This document shows, piece by piece, positions 49,495 through 57,355 of a DNA stretch of 64,000 nt. The notes under the pieces are model-generated. The model made no database searches. It had not been told where the DNA came from and saw only the letters and a list, made by a program, of their open reading frames with translations. Source of the stretch: DASZHA01 sp049644325 (GTDB lineage Bacteria > Chloroflexota > Dormibacteria > DASZGP01); the NCBI GenBank assembly GCA_049644325.1, contig JBARRR010000039.1, forward strand, positions 38,909-102,908. Direction: 5' to 3'. The stretch's first letter is position 1, and each line of letters begins with the position of its first letter. Made by a program: the position numbers and the translations under genes.

Positions 49495-50277
49495 ATGACT
49501 GCCCCCGCCAGTGCGCCCACCGTGCTGCGCGTCCCCCTGCTCAGCGACGCCGGTCTGCACCACGGGTTCACCACCCGCGCCCACGGCGATTTCGCCTGGC
49601 CGGCGCTGCAGACCGATGCCGGCAGGGCCCGCCTGCGCGCGCTGGGCGCGGAGGTCGGCTTCGACCCCGAGCTGACGATCACCGCCGACCAGGTCCACGG
49701 CGCCACCGTGGCCGTGGTCCACCTCTGCGAGAACTGTGGCCCCGGCAACCGCGTGCCCCACACCGACGGCCTCATCACCGAGGAGCCGTGGCCGCTGCTG
49801 CTCACCGCCGCCGACTGCTTCCCGGTGATCCTCCTCGAGCCGGAGTCGCAGATGGTGGCGATCGTGCACGCCGGCTGGCGCGGCGCGGTGGGGGGAATCC
49901 TGGCGCGGGCCCTGGCCCGCCTGGTCAAGGAGTCCGGCGGCAAGGCCAGCGAGATCCGCGCCGGGATTGGGCCGGGGATCTGCGCCGCCTGTTACGAGGT
50001 CGGCCCCGACGTCGTCCAGGCCGCCTTCTCGGCGGACCTGGGCGCCCACGTGTCCGCCGACGCCGACATGGCGGCCACCCGGTTCGACATCGCCGGGGCG
50101 CTGCGGCAGCAGCTGCTCGACGCCCGGGTGCAGGACCGTAACATCGACGCCGTCGCCAGGTGCACCTTTGAGGACCCGGAGCTGCCCAGCTTCCGGCGCG
50201 ACGGCACCTCCTTCCGGGCCGCCGCGGTGGTCGCCCTGGACAAGCCCGCCTGGCCCCAATCCGACCACTACCACTGA
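49495..50277 (+). CDS. pgeF: Peptidoglycan editing factor PgeF (YfiH/DUF152, multicopper-oxidase-like fold)
   Basis: The 260-residue product has HHGFTTRAHGDF, ADQVHGATV with the first His ligand, LLTAADCFPVIL with the Cys ligand, IVHAGWRGAVGG with the second His, and GIGPGICAACYEVG. In E. coli, PgeF removes wrongly added L-Ser from UDP-MurNAc-dipeptide; other homologues were described as purine nucleoside phosphorylases/deaminases. Position after ftsZ and before yggS-yggT matches Gram-positive bacteria. Confidence 0.92.
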   Translation: MTAPASAPTVLRVPLLSDAGLHHGFTTRAHGDFAWPALQTDAGRARLRALGAEVGFDPELTITADQVHGATVAVVHLCENCGPGNRVPHTDGLITEEPWPLLLTAADCFPVILLEPESQMVAIVHAGWRGAVGGILARALARLVKESGGKASEIRAGIGPGICAACYEVGPDVVQAAFSADLGAHVSADADMAATRFDIAGALRQQLLDARVQDRNIDAVARCTFEDPELPSFRRDGTSFRAAAVVALDKPAWPQSDHYH

Positions 50278-50993
50278 GCGCGGCGGATCGCCTCGCCGAG
50301 GTCCGGGTGCGGATCGCCGTCGCGGCCGAACGCGCTGGCCGGACGGCCGGTGAGGTGGAGCTGGTGGCGGCCAGCAAGTACGCCTCGGTGGAGCAGGTCA
50401 TCGAGCTGGCTGAGGCGGGGCAGCGCCTGTTTGGCGAGAACCGGGTGCAGGAGGCCATCCCCAAGATGGCGGCAGTTTCGATGGCGGTACACGACCCGCT
50501 CAGGTGGCACATGATCGGCCACCTCCAGCGGAACAAGGTGCGCCAGGCGGCCGGACCCTTCGCCATGATCGAGTCGGTTGACAGCGTGCGCCTCGCCGAG
50601 GCGGTCGCCCAGAGGGCCACCGAGGACGAGATGGTGGTCCCAGCGCTGCTGGAGGTCAACATCGCCGGCGACCCCGCCAAGTTCGGCTTCGGACCTGACG
50701 AGGTGCGTGCCGCCTACCCCCTGCTGCGCCAGCTCGGCGGCCTCGAAGTCCAGGGGTTGATGACGATGGGGGTCCTGGAGGCCTCCGCGGCGGCTGCCCG
50801 GGCCCACTACGCCGCCCTTCGCCGCCTCAAGGAAGAGCTCGACGCGACGGGCGATTTTTCCCCCCTGCGCCACCTGTCCATGGGCATGAGCGCCGACCTA
50901 GAGGTGGCGATTGAGGAGCGCGCTACCATCGTGCGCGTGGGAACCGCGCTATTCGGGTCGCATCACGACCACCACCACGAGGTCGAGGCGTGA
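50274..50993 (+). CDS. yggS: YggS/PipY-family PLP-binding protein, probable CTG start
   Basis: PLP homeostasis protein with the fold-type III barrel. Landmarks are LVAASKYASVEQVIEL with the PLP lysine, LFGENRVQEA, WHMIGHLQRNK, LLEVNIAGDPAKFGF, GLMTMGV and LSMGMSADLEVAIEERATIVRVGTALFG. The family N-terminal helix (NLAQVR-type) corresponds here to RLAEVRVRIA, which begins before the first ordinary start codon, GTG 50307. The frame extends to CTG 50274, which overlaps the pgeF stop as CTGA, like the ATGA/GTGA/TTGA junctions elsewhere. If GTG 50307 is used the helix is truncated. Confidence 0.88.
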   Translation: MSAADRLAEVRVRIAVAAERAGRTAGEVELVAASKYASVEQVIELAEAGQRLFGENRVQEAIPKMAAVSMAVHDPLRWHMIGHLQRNKVRQAAGPFAMIESVDSVRLAEAVAQRATEDEMVVPALLEVNIAGDPAKFGFGPDEVRAAYPLLRQLGGLEVQGLMTMGVLEASAAAARAHYAALRRLKEELDATGDFSPLRHLSMGMSADLEVAIEERATIVRVGTALFGSHHDHHHEVEA

Positions 50994-51256
50994 TCGCCAT
51001 CATTGCAGCGATTGTGCAGGTCTACACCCTGCTCATCATCGCGCGGGCGCTGGGCTCGTTTTTCGTGCGCGACTGGAGCTCCGGCATCCCCCGTTTCCTG
51101 TTCGAGGTGACCGAGCCGGTGCTGGCCCCGGTGCGTCGACTGATACCTCCGATCGGCGGCGTTCTCGACATCTCGCCGATGCTGGTGATCATCGCGATGC
51201 AGTTCGTCCTGGGCCTGATCGCGCCGGGGGCCGGCGGCTTCGGATTCGGCATCTAG
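50990..51256 (+). CDS. yggT: YggT-family membrane protein
   Basis: The 88-residue product has two hydrophobic helices (about 2-24 and 60-80) around a polar loop with FLFEVTEPVLAPVRRLIPP, the YggT signature (T-E-P-x-L-x-P-x-R-x-x-I-P). YggT proteins influence cell shape and osmotic tolerance and lie near ftsZ in many phyla. GTGA overlap with yggS. In related operons sepF precedes and divIVA follows; neither is here. Confidence 0.92.
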   Translation: MIAIIAAIVQVYTLLIIARALGSFFVRDWSSGIPRFLFEVTEPVLAPVRRLIPPIGGVLDISPMLVIIAMQFVLGLIAPGAGGFGFGI

Positions 51257-51277
51257 CCGGCGCGGCCGGACCAGCCC

Positions 51278-54214
51278 ATGACTGAACCGACCGAATCGGT
51301 TTTCGAGCCCGTTGACAGCAGGGTCAGCTTCCCCGACGTGGAGCGTCGGGTGCGCACCTTCTGGGAGGCCAACCGCGTGTTCCAGCGATCGGTTGAGGAG
51401 CGGCCCAAGGACAAGAACTGGGTCTTCTACGAGGGACCACCGACCGCCAACGGGCTCCCTGGCCTCCACCACGTCCTGGCGCGGGCCTTCAAGGACCTCT
51501 TCCCGCGCTACAAGACGATGCGCGGCCACCGGGTTGTCCGCAAGGGGGGTTGGGACACCCATGGCCTGCCCGTGGAGGTCGAGGTGGAGAAGGAGCTGGG
51601 CTTCACCAGCAAGCTGGACATCGAGGCCTACGGCATCGACAGGTTCAACCAGAAGTGCAAGGAGTCGGGCAACCGCTACATCAAGGAGTGGGTCGAGTTC
51701 ACCCACCGAGTCGGCTTCTGGCTCGACCTCGACCATCCCTACATCACATACGAGACGCCCTACATGGAGTCGGTGTGGTCGCTGCTGAAGAACATGTGGG
51801 ACCAGGAGCTGCTCTACAAGGGCTTCAAGGTGGTGCCCTACTGCCCCCGGTGCATGACGCCGCTGAGCTCCCACGAGCTGGCCCAGGGGTACGAGGACGA
51901 CGTCAAGGACCCCAGCCTGCACGTCCTCTTCGAGCTCAACGACCAGCCCAACACGTATTTCATAGCCTGGACCACCACGCCCTGGACCCTGCCCGGCAAC
52001 GTCGCCCTGGCCGTCGGCCCCGACATCGACTACGTCAAGGTCAGCACGCATCGCCCTGGCGCTCCCGAAACGGAGGAGCCGATCAACATCATCCTCGCGG
52101 AGGCTCGGCTCGATGTCCTCGAGGAGAAGTACGAGGTGCTCGAGAAGCTCACCTCCAAGGACCTCGTGGGCAAGACCTACAAGCCGCTCTACGAGTACCT
52201 GGTGCCCAAGGAGCCGGCCTTTTTCGTGGTCGAGGCCGACTTCGTCGACGTCCAGGAGGGGACCGGCATCGTGCACACCGCGGCCGCCTACGGGGAGGAC
52301 GACCTCCGGCTGGCCATCGAGAAGGGCATCCCCGTCCGCCACGTCATCGACACGCGGGGCCGCTTCCTGCCGGAGGTCCAGCCCTTCGCGGGGATGTGGG
52401 TCAAGGACGCCGACATCGAGATCATGAAGGACCTGGCGGCCCGCGGACTGCTCTACAAGAAGGGCACCATCCGCCACACCTATCCGTTCTGCTGGCGTTG
52501 CGGCACCCCCCTCCTTTATTACGCGCTGGACTCCTGGTTCATCGCCACCAGCAACCGCCGGGACGAGCTGGTGGCCAACAACCGCTCGATCCGATGGGTC
52601 CCTGAGCACATCAAAGAGGGCCGGATGGGCGACTGGCTGGAGAACAACGTCGACTGGAGCCTGTCGCGCTACCGCTACTGGGCCACGCCGCTGCCGGTCT
52701 GGGAGTGCGAAGAGTGCGACCACAGGCTCTGCGTGGGCTCCGCCGCCGAGCTGGGCCTGGCGCCAGACGCCGATCTCCATCGCCCCTACATCGACGAGGT
52801 CACGCTTCCCTGCGAGAAGTGCGGCGGCACCATGAAGCGTGTCGTCGACGTCATCGACGTCTGGTTCGATTCGGGGGCGATGCCGTATGCCCAGTACCAC
52901 TGGCCCTTCGAGAACCAGGAGACCTTCGAGGAACAGTTCCCGGCTGACTTCATCTGTGAGGCCATCGACCAGACCCGGGGCTGGTTCTACAGCCTGCTGG
53001 CGATCTCGACCCAGGTCAGTGGCCAGAGCTCGTACCGCAGCTGCGTCGTTCCCAGCCACGTGGTGGACAAGGACGGCAAGAAGATGAGCAAGTCGAAGGG
53101 GAACGTCGTCGACCCCATCGAGATGATGGACACCTACGGCGCCGACGCCCTGCGCTGGTATTTCTACACCGCAGTGGCGGTCGGGAACGAGTACCGGGTC
53201 GCGCCCAAGACGTTCGGCGAGGTCGTAGCCGGGTTCTTCCGGATGCTGTGGAACACCTACTCCTTCTTCGTGACGTACGCCAACATCGACGGCTTCAGGC
53301 CCGGCGCCGAGGCCGCCGTCCCGGTGGCCGAGCGAGCGCTGCTGGACCGCTGGCTGCTGTCCCAGCTGAGCCAGACGGTCGAGCGGGTGACGAACGAGCT
53401 CGAGGACCTCGACGCCACCGGCGCTGGGCGTGCCATCCAAGGCTTCGTCGAAGACCTCTCCAACTGGTACGTGCGCCGCTCCAGGCGGCGATTCTGGAAG
53501 TCGGAGTCAGACGCCGACAAGCTCAGCGCCTACCAGACGCTGCACGAGACCTTGATCACGCTCTCGCGGCTGCTGGCGCCCTTCACGCCCTTCCTGGCCG
53601 ACGAGTTGTATCTCAACCTGGCCCGGGGCCTCGCCGGCGCGGCTGACTCGGTGCACCTCGACCTCTGGCCCGAGGCGGACGCGGCGGCGATCGACCGCCA
53701 CCTCTCCCAGGAGATGGGACGGGCCCGGCGAATCGTCGAAGCCGGCCACAAGGAACGCGACCGCGCCAACCTCAAGGTCCGGCAGCCACTGAAGGGGGCC
53801 ACCGTTCCTGGCCCGGAGCTGGACCGCGAGCTGGAGGCGATCGTGCTGGACGAGCTCAACCTCAAGTCACTGCAGTACGCCACCAGCGACGGCCACGAGG
53901 TCAAGCTCGATACCGAGGTCACCCCGGAGCTGCGCCGCGAGGGCCTGGCCCGCGAGGTGGTGCGCCGCATCCAGGGCGCGCGCAAGGACGCGGGCTTCAA
54001 CATCGACGACCGCATTGAGGTCTGGTACCGTGTCGACGGCGACCTGACCCGGGTCTTCACGGAGTGGGCGGACTACATCCAGCGCGAGACCCTGGCGGTG
54101 TCGCTGGCGGCGGCGGACGGCGAGCTGCCGGCCGGCGCGCACGTTGTCGACCAGCCGCTGGAGCGCGAGTCACTTTGGCTGGCGCTGCGGCGTGTCGGAG
54201 CCGCCGTGGCGTGA
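51278..54214 (+). CDS. ileS: Isoleucyl-tRNA synthetase with swapped HIGH motif (GLHH)
   Basis: Charges tRNA-Ile with isoleucine. The 978-residue product has the class I catalytic core, CP1 editing domain (TTPWTLPGN about 233-241), the GWDTHGLPVE block, KMSKS at 602-606 and an anticodon-binding C-terminus. It has type 2 (eukaryote-like) character: the N-terminal F-W-E helix and the YEGPPTANGLPG context. The HIGH signature reads G62-L-H-H65, i.e. first and third residues exchanged (GXHH). That form is reported in some IleRS2 enzymes and associated there with extreme mupirocin resistance. It stands in the housekeeping position before lspA and is the only ileS in view. Confidence 0.96.
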   Translation: MTEPTESVFEPVDSRVSFPDVERRVRTFWEANRVFQRSVEERPKDKNWVFYEGPPTANGLPGLHHVLARAFKDLFPRYKTMRGHRVVRKGGWDTHGLPVEVEVEKELGFTSKLDIEAYGIDRFNQKCKESGNRYIKEWVEFTHRVGFWLDLDHPYITYETPYMESVWSLLKNMWDQELLYKGFKVVPYCPRCMTPLSSHELAQGYEDDVKDPSLHVLFELNDQPNTYFIAWTTTPWTLPGNVALAVGPDIDYVKVSTHRPGAPETEEPINIILAEARLDVLEEKYEVLEKLTSKDLVGKTYKPLYEYLVPKEPAFFVVEADFVDVQEGTGIVHTAAAYGEDDLRLAIEKGIPVRHVIDTRGRFLPEVQPFAGMWVKDADIEIMKDLAARGLLYKKGTIRHTYPFCWRCGTPLLYYALDSWFIATSNRRDELVANNRSIRWVPEHIKEGRMGDWLENNVDWSLSRYRYWATPLPVWECEECDHRLCVGSAAELGLAPDADLHRPYIDEVTLPCEKCGGTMKRVVDVIDVWFDSGAMPYAQYHWPFENQETFEEQFPADFICEAIDQTRGWFYSLLAISTQVSGQSSYRSCVVPSHVVDKDGKKMSKSKGNVVDPIEMMDTYGADALRWYFYTAVAVGNEYRVAPKTFGEVVAGFFRMLWNTYSFFVTYANIDGFRPGAEAAVPVAERALLDRWLLSQLSQTVERVTNELEDLDATGAGRAIQGFVEDLSNWYVRRSRRRFWKSESDADKLSAYQTLHETLITLSRLLAPFTPFLADELYLNLARGLAGAADSVHLDLWPEADAAAIDRHLSQEMGRARRIVEAGHKERDRANLKVRQPLKGATVPGPELDRELEAIVLDELNLKSLQYATSDGHEVKLDTEVTPELRREGLAREVVRRIQGARKDAGFNIDDRIEVWYRVDGDLTRVFTEWADYIQRETLAVSLAAADGELPAGAHVVDQPLERESLWLALRRVGAAVA

Positions 54215-55398
54215 CCGAGCTGGGCGAGCCCCCGCTGGGCGAATCCACCCTGGGCGAAGCCACGCTGGCGCAGGCCTACGCCATCGGTGGGGGCGAGTGG
54301 CCGGTCGGGTACGACGCCTGGGAGGCCGCCGCCCGGGAGAAGCTGGAGAAACCCGCCTACGACTACGTCGCCGGCGGCGCCGGCACCGAGGCCACCATGC
54401 GCGCCAACCTGGAGGCCTTCTACCGGAGGCGGCTGCGCCCCAAGATGCTCCGCGGCACGCAGACGCGCGACCTTGCCACGACCGTGCTGGGAACAGCGTC
54501 CCCGGCGCCGATCCTGCTCGCGCCGGTGGGCGTGCAGGGCATCGTCCACCCGGAGGGCGAGCTGCCGGTGGCGCACGCCGCGGCCGCCACCGGGATCCCG
54601 ATGACCGTCAGCACCGCGGCCTCGACCTCGATGGAAGACATCGCCGCGGCGATGGGCGACAGTCCTCGCTGGTACCAGCTGTACTGGGTCAACGACCGGG
54701 AGGTGGTGGAGAGCCTGGTCGGGCGTGCCGAGGGCTCGGGCTACTCGGCCATCGTCCTCACCCTTGACACGCTGCACATCGGCTGGCGCGACCGCGACCT
54801 GCGCAACTCCGCCTTCCTGCCCTTCCTGGCGGGTAAGGGCATCGCCCAGTTCACCAGCGACCCTGTCTTCCGCAGCCGCCTCGACGAGACGCCGGAGGAC
54901 AACCTGCTCGCCGCCGGGGCCAAGTGGGTCAGCATGTTCCCCAACCTCGGCCTGACTTGGGCCGACTGCGCCTGGTTGCGGCAGCTGACAAGCCTCCCGA
55001 TCCTGGCCAAGGGCGTCCTCGGGGCGGAGGACGCCAGGCTGGCGATCGAGGCGGGTTTCGACGGCGTCATCGTCTCCAACCATGGCGGCCGCCAGGTCGA
55101 CGGCGCCATTGCGGCTCTTGACGCCCTTCCCGATGTTCGGGCCGCCGCCGGCCAGGGCTTCCCGGTGCTGATGGACAGCGGCATCAGGCGCGGCGCCGAC
55201 GTGGTCAAGGCCATCGCCCTCGGCGCCGACGCGGTGTTCATCGGAAGGCCCTACATCTGGGGCCTGGCGGTTGGCGGCCAGGCCGGCGTCGAGGACGTCA
55301 TCAAGGCCCTGGTGGCCGAGCTCGACCTGACCCTGGCCCTGGTTGGCGCGCGCCGGCCGGGAGACCTCGACAGCACCTTTCTGGCCCCGGCGCCCTGA
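54211..55398 (+). CDS. FMN-dependent alpha-hydroxyacid dehydrogenase/oxidase
   Basis: Oxidises L-2-hydroxyacids (lactate type). The 395-residue product has the family residues DYVAGGAG with Tyr52, LAPVGVQGIVHPEGE, WYQLYW (Gln156), catalytic Lys267 (PILAKGVL), His291 and Arg294 in SNHGGRQVDG, and the phosphate site DSGIRRGADVVKAIALGA. This fits lactate 2-monooxygenase, lactate oxidase or a dehydrogenase; the electron acceptor is unclear. GTG start overlaps ileS (GTGA). The N-terminus has pentapeptide repeats LGEPP-LGEST-LGEAT ahead of the conserved fold. Confidence 0.92.
   Translation: MTELGEPPLGESTLGEATLAQAYAIGGGEWPVGYDAWEAAAREKLEKPAYDYVAGGAGTEATMRANLEAFYRRRLRPKMLRGTQTRDLATTVLGTASPAPILLAPVGVQGIVHPEGELPVAHAAAATGIPMTVSTAASTSMEDIAAAMGDSPRWYQLYWVNDREVVESLVGRAEGSGYSAIVLTLDTLHIGWRDRDLRNSAFLPFLAGKGIAQFTSDPVFRSRLDETPEDNLLAAGAKWVSMFPNLGLTWADCAWLRQLTSLPILAKGVLGAEDARLAIEAGFDGVIVSNHGGRQVDGAIAALDALPDVRAAAGQGFPVLMDSGIRRGADVVKAIALGADAVFIGRPYIWGLAVGGQAGVEDVIKALVAELDLTLALVGARRPGDLDSTFLAPAP
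54220..54264 (+). repeat. Three 15-bp tandem repeats encoding LGExx
   Basis: Units start at 54220, 54235 and 54250, each CTGGGCGA followed by a variable RnCCMCS end; a fourth, degenerate unit begins at 54265. They encode LGEPP, LGEST, LGEAT and LAQAY at the start of the hydroxyacid dehydrogenase, before its first conserved helix. Confidence 0.75.
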
Positions 55399-55420
55399 TC
55401 TCGGGCTGAACTCGCCGGTG

Positions 55421-55426
55421 TATACT
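55421..55426 (+). promoter_or_regulatory. -10 element (TATACT) of the dksA-like gene
   Basis: TATACT stands out in GC-rich DNA 23 bp after the hydroxyacid dehydrogenase stop. A transcript would begin near 55433, beside a GTG at 55435, and run through three short tandem repeats to the TTG at 55498. Confidence 0.5.
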
Positions 55427-55459
55427 CGCGGTCTGTGCCGAACGTGGGTGCCACGCACC

Positions 55460-55492
55460 CATTTCGAGCCCATTTCGAGCCTACTTCGAGGT
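55460..55492 (+). repeat. 11-bp tandem repeats in the dksA-like leader
   Basis: CATTTCGAGCC occurs twice in direct succession (55460-55470 and 55471-55481), followed by a diverged third unit TACTTCGAGGT (55482-55492) whose GAGGT doubles as the ribosome site for the TTG at 55498. The unit length is not a multiple of three. Confidence 0.8.
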
Positions 55493-55497
55493 CATCA

Positions 55498-55869
55498 TTG
55501 AGTAACGCGGCGGTGGATACGGTGCGTGCGCGCCAGGAGCTGGTGTCGCACCTGAGTCGTCTTGACGGCGAGCTGAACGAGCTGGAAAAAGCTCGCGAAG
55601 CGTCACGCCAGGAGAAGGACGAATACGCGGGTTACGGCAACCACGTCGGTGAGGCCGCCAGCGAGACCTCGGAAACGGAGCGGAACCTGGCGGTCATCGA
55701 CCAGCTCGAGCACATGAGAGAGGCCGTGAAGTTGGCGCTCGTGCGGCTTGACGACGGCACTTACGGCCAGTGCGTGACCTGCGGCCAACCGATCCCGGCG
55801 GAGCGGCTGGAGGCGCTGCCCTTCGCCGAGCAGTGCGTTTCCTGCAAGTCCAAAGAGAACCATCACTAG
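55498..55869 (+). CDS. DksA/TraR-type zinc-finger protein
   Basis: The 123-residue product has an N-terminal coiled-coil region (about 8-75) and a C-terminal C4 zinc finger CVTCGQPIPAERLEALP ending QCVSC, the DksA/TraR signature. DksA-like proteins bind RNA polymerase through the secondary channel; the Gram-positive forms (YteA-type) near lspA have less clear roles. TTG 55498 has GAGGT 5 nt upstream. GTG 55435, 8 nt after TATACT, would instead give a leaderless, 21-residue longer form. Confidence 0.88.
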   Translation: MSNAAVDTVRARQELVSHLSRLDGELNELEKAREASRQEKDEYAGYGNHVGEAASETSETERNLAVIDQLEHMREAVKLALVRLDDGTYGQCVTCGQPIPAERLEALPFAEQCVSCKSKENHH

Positions 55870-55901
55870 GGGGCTTCGGCCTCCAGGCTCCCGCGAGGGA
55901 G
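55869..55901 (+). promoter_or_regulatory. Two tetraloop hairpins, the second covering the lspA ribosome site
   Basis: Immediately after the dksA-like stop, GGGGGC-TTCG-GCCTCC (55869-55884) forms a 6-bp stem capped by a UUCG tetraloop. Then CTCCC-GCGA-GGGAG (55888-55901) forms a 5-bp stem with a GNRA tetraloop. The GGGAG arm is the lspA Shine-Dalgarno, so the hairpin could limit lspA translation. Confidence 0.5.
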
Positions 55902-55903
55902 AG

Positions 55904-56392
55904 ATGCCCGTGCCCAGCACCACTCAAGCCGGCAGCCCCCTCCTCCTGGTGGGAGTCGCCTGCGCTACCTTCGTGGTTGACCGCGTCAGCAAGTACGCCG
56001 TGGCGCTGTACATCCCCCTTGGCGGCAGCCGGCCGCTGGCGGGCGGCCTGGTCTACATCGACCATGCCCAGAACACCGGCGCCGCCTTCAGCCTGGCGCC
56101 CTCCCTGGGCAACCTGTTCCTGGTCTTTGCCCTGATCGCGACCGTGGCCATCGTCTGGTACTACCGGCGCGTCCCTCGGTCCGAGGTCTGGACACGGGTG
56201 GCCCTGGGCCTGATCCTGGGCGGCGCCCTGGGCAACGCCCTGGACCGCGTCGTTTTCGGCTCGGTCACCGACTTCATCGACCTGCGCTTCTGGCCCGTGT
56301 TCAACCTGGCAGACTCGGCGATCGTGGTCGGCGCGGTCATCCTGGCATGGCGTTTCTCGGTGCGCCCCAGCACTGGCAAGGAGGCCGGGTGA
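55904..56392 (+). CDS. lspA: Lipoprotein signal peptidase (signal peptidase II)
   Basis: Membrane aspartic peptidase that cleaves prolipoprotein signal peptides. The 162-residue product has four helices with DRVSKYAV near 26, AQNTGAAFSLAPS (about 55-67), catalytic D114 in GNALDRVVFGSVTDFIDLRF and D137 in FNLADSAIV. All family blocks are intact. GTGA overlap with rluD. Confidence 0.96.
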   Translation: MPVPSTTQAGSPLLLVGVACATFVVDRVSKYAVALYIPLGGSRPLAGGLVYIDHAQNTGAAFSLAPSLGNLFLVFALIATVAIVWYYRRVPRSEVWTRVALGLILGGALGNALDRVVFGSVTDFIDLRFWPVFNLADSAIVVGAVILAWRFSVRPSTGKEAG

Positions 56393-57330
56393 CCGTCGCC
56401 CGCGCCACCGAGCTGGTGGCCGCCGAAGCTCAGCCTCGCCTCGACCGTTTCCTCGCCGATGCCGGCGTGCTGCCCTCGCGGACGGTGGCGGCCCGGCTGG
56501 CCAGGGACGGCGCTATCACCGTCAACGGCCGGCCTGCCCGCGCCAGCCGGGCGCTGGCGGCCGGCGACCGCGTCCAGGTGGTGGTGCCAGACCAGGTGCC
56601 TGCCCTGCCACAGGCGGAGGCGATCGCGCTGGACGTGGTCTACGAGGATGAGGACATGCTGGTGGTCAACAAGCCCGCCGGGATGGTGGTGCACCCCGGT
56701 GCGGGACAGCTCACCGGCACCCTGGTCAACGCGCTTCTGGCGCGGCACACGGATTGGCCCACCATCGGGGATCCCCAGCGCCCGGGCATCGTCCACCGCC
56801 TCGACAAGGGCACCAGCGGGCTGATGGTGGTGGCCCGCCACCACGACGCTCATCGCCGGCTGTCCGCCGACCTCGCCGAGCGCCGGGTCCACCGCGTCTA
56901 CCTGGCGGTGGCCAAGGGGCAGGTCAAGGGTCCCGGGGCGATCGAGGCGCCCATCGGCCGCGACCCCCGCAACCGCCAGCGGATGGCGGTGGTCGAGGGT
57001 GGCCGCGCTGCCAGCACCACGTTCGCCATCCTGGAGTCGTTCCAGGGGGCGAGCTACCTCGAGGTCACCCTGGGCAGCGGCCGCACCCACCAGATCCGGG
57101 TCCACCTCGCTGCCATCGGCCATCCCCTGGTGGGCGACGCCACCTACGGCAGCGTGACGGGCGACCCGCGCATCGGTCGCCCCGCCCTGCACGCGCACCG
57201 CCTGCAGCTGCGTCACCCACGCACTGGGGAGCCGATGGAGTTCAGCGCGCCCCGACCCGCCGACTTCACCGCCCTGCTCGAGGCCCTGCGGTCGGAGACA
57301 TACGGGACCCCGGAGGCACCTCGACGGTGA
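56389..57330 (+). CDS. rluD: 23S rRNA pseudouridine synthase, RluA/RluD family
   Basis: The 313-residue product has an N-terminal S4 RNA-binding domain (about 15-75, RLDRFLADAGVLPSRTVAAR), then the RluA catalytic domain with VVNKPAGMVVHPG, the catalytic Asp139 in IVHRLDKGTSGLM and LGSGRTHQIRVHLAAIGHPL. Adjacent to lspA, it is the usual RluD-type enzyme. The precise rRNA position modified cannot be seen from sequence. GTG start in a GTGA overlap. Confidence 0.94.
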   Translation: MTVARATELVAAEAQPRLDRFLADAGVLPSRTVAARLARDGAITVNGRPARASRALAAGDRVQVVVPDQVPALPQAEAIALDVVYEDEDMLVVNKPAGMVVHPGAGQLTGTLVNALLARHTDWPTIGDPQRPGIVHRLDKGTSGLMVVARHHDAHRRLSADLAERRVHRVYLAVAKGQVKGPGAIEAPIGRDPRNRQRMAVVEGGRAASTTFAILESFQGASYLEVTLGSGRTHQIRVHLAAIGHPLVGDATYGSVTGDPRIGRPALHAHRLQLRHPRTGEPMEFSAPRPADFTALLEALRSETYGTPEAPRR

Positions 57331-57355
57331 GTGAGGTCTGGGCGGCCGGCCGACC

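Noticed and set aside
50963..53440. 825-codon open frame on the minus strand opposite ileS
   Set aside because: A shadow of the ileS codon pattern; no recognisable domain, start context or promoter.
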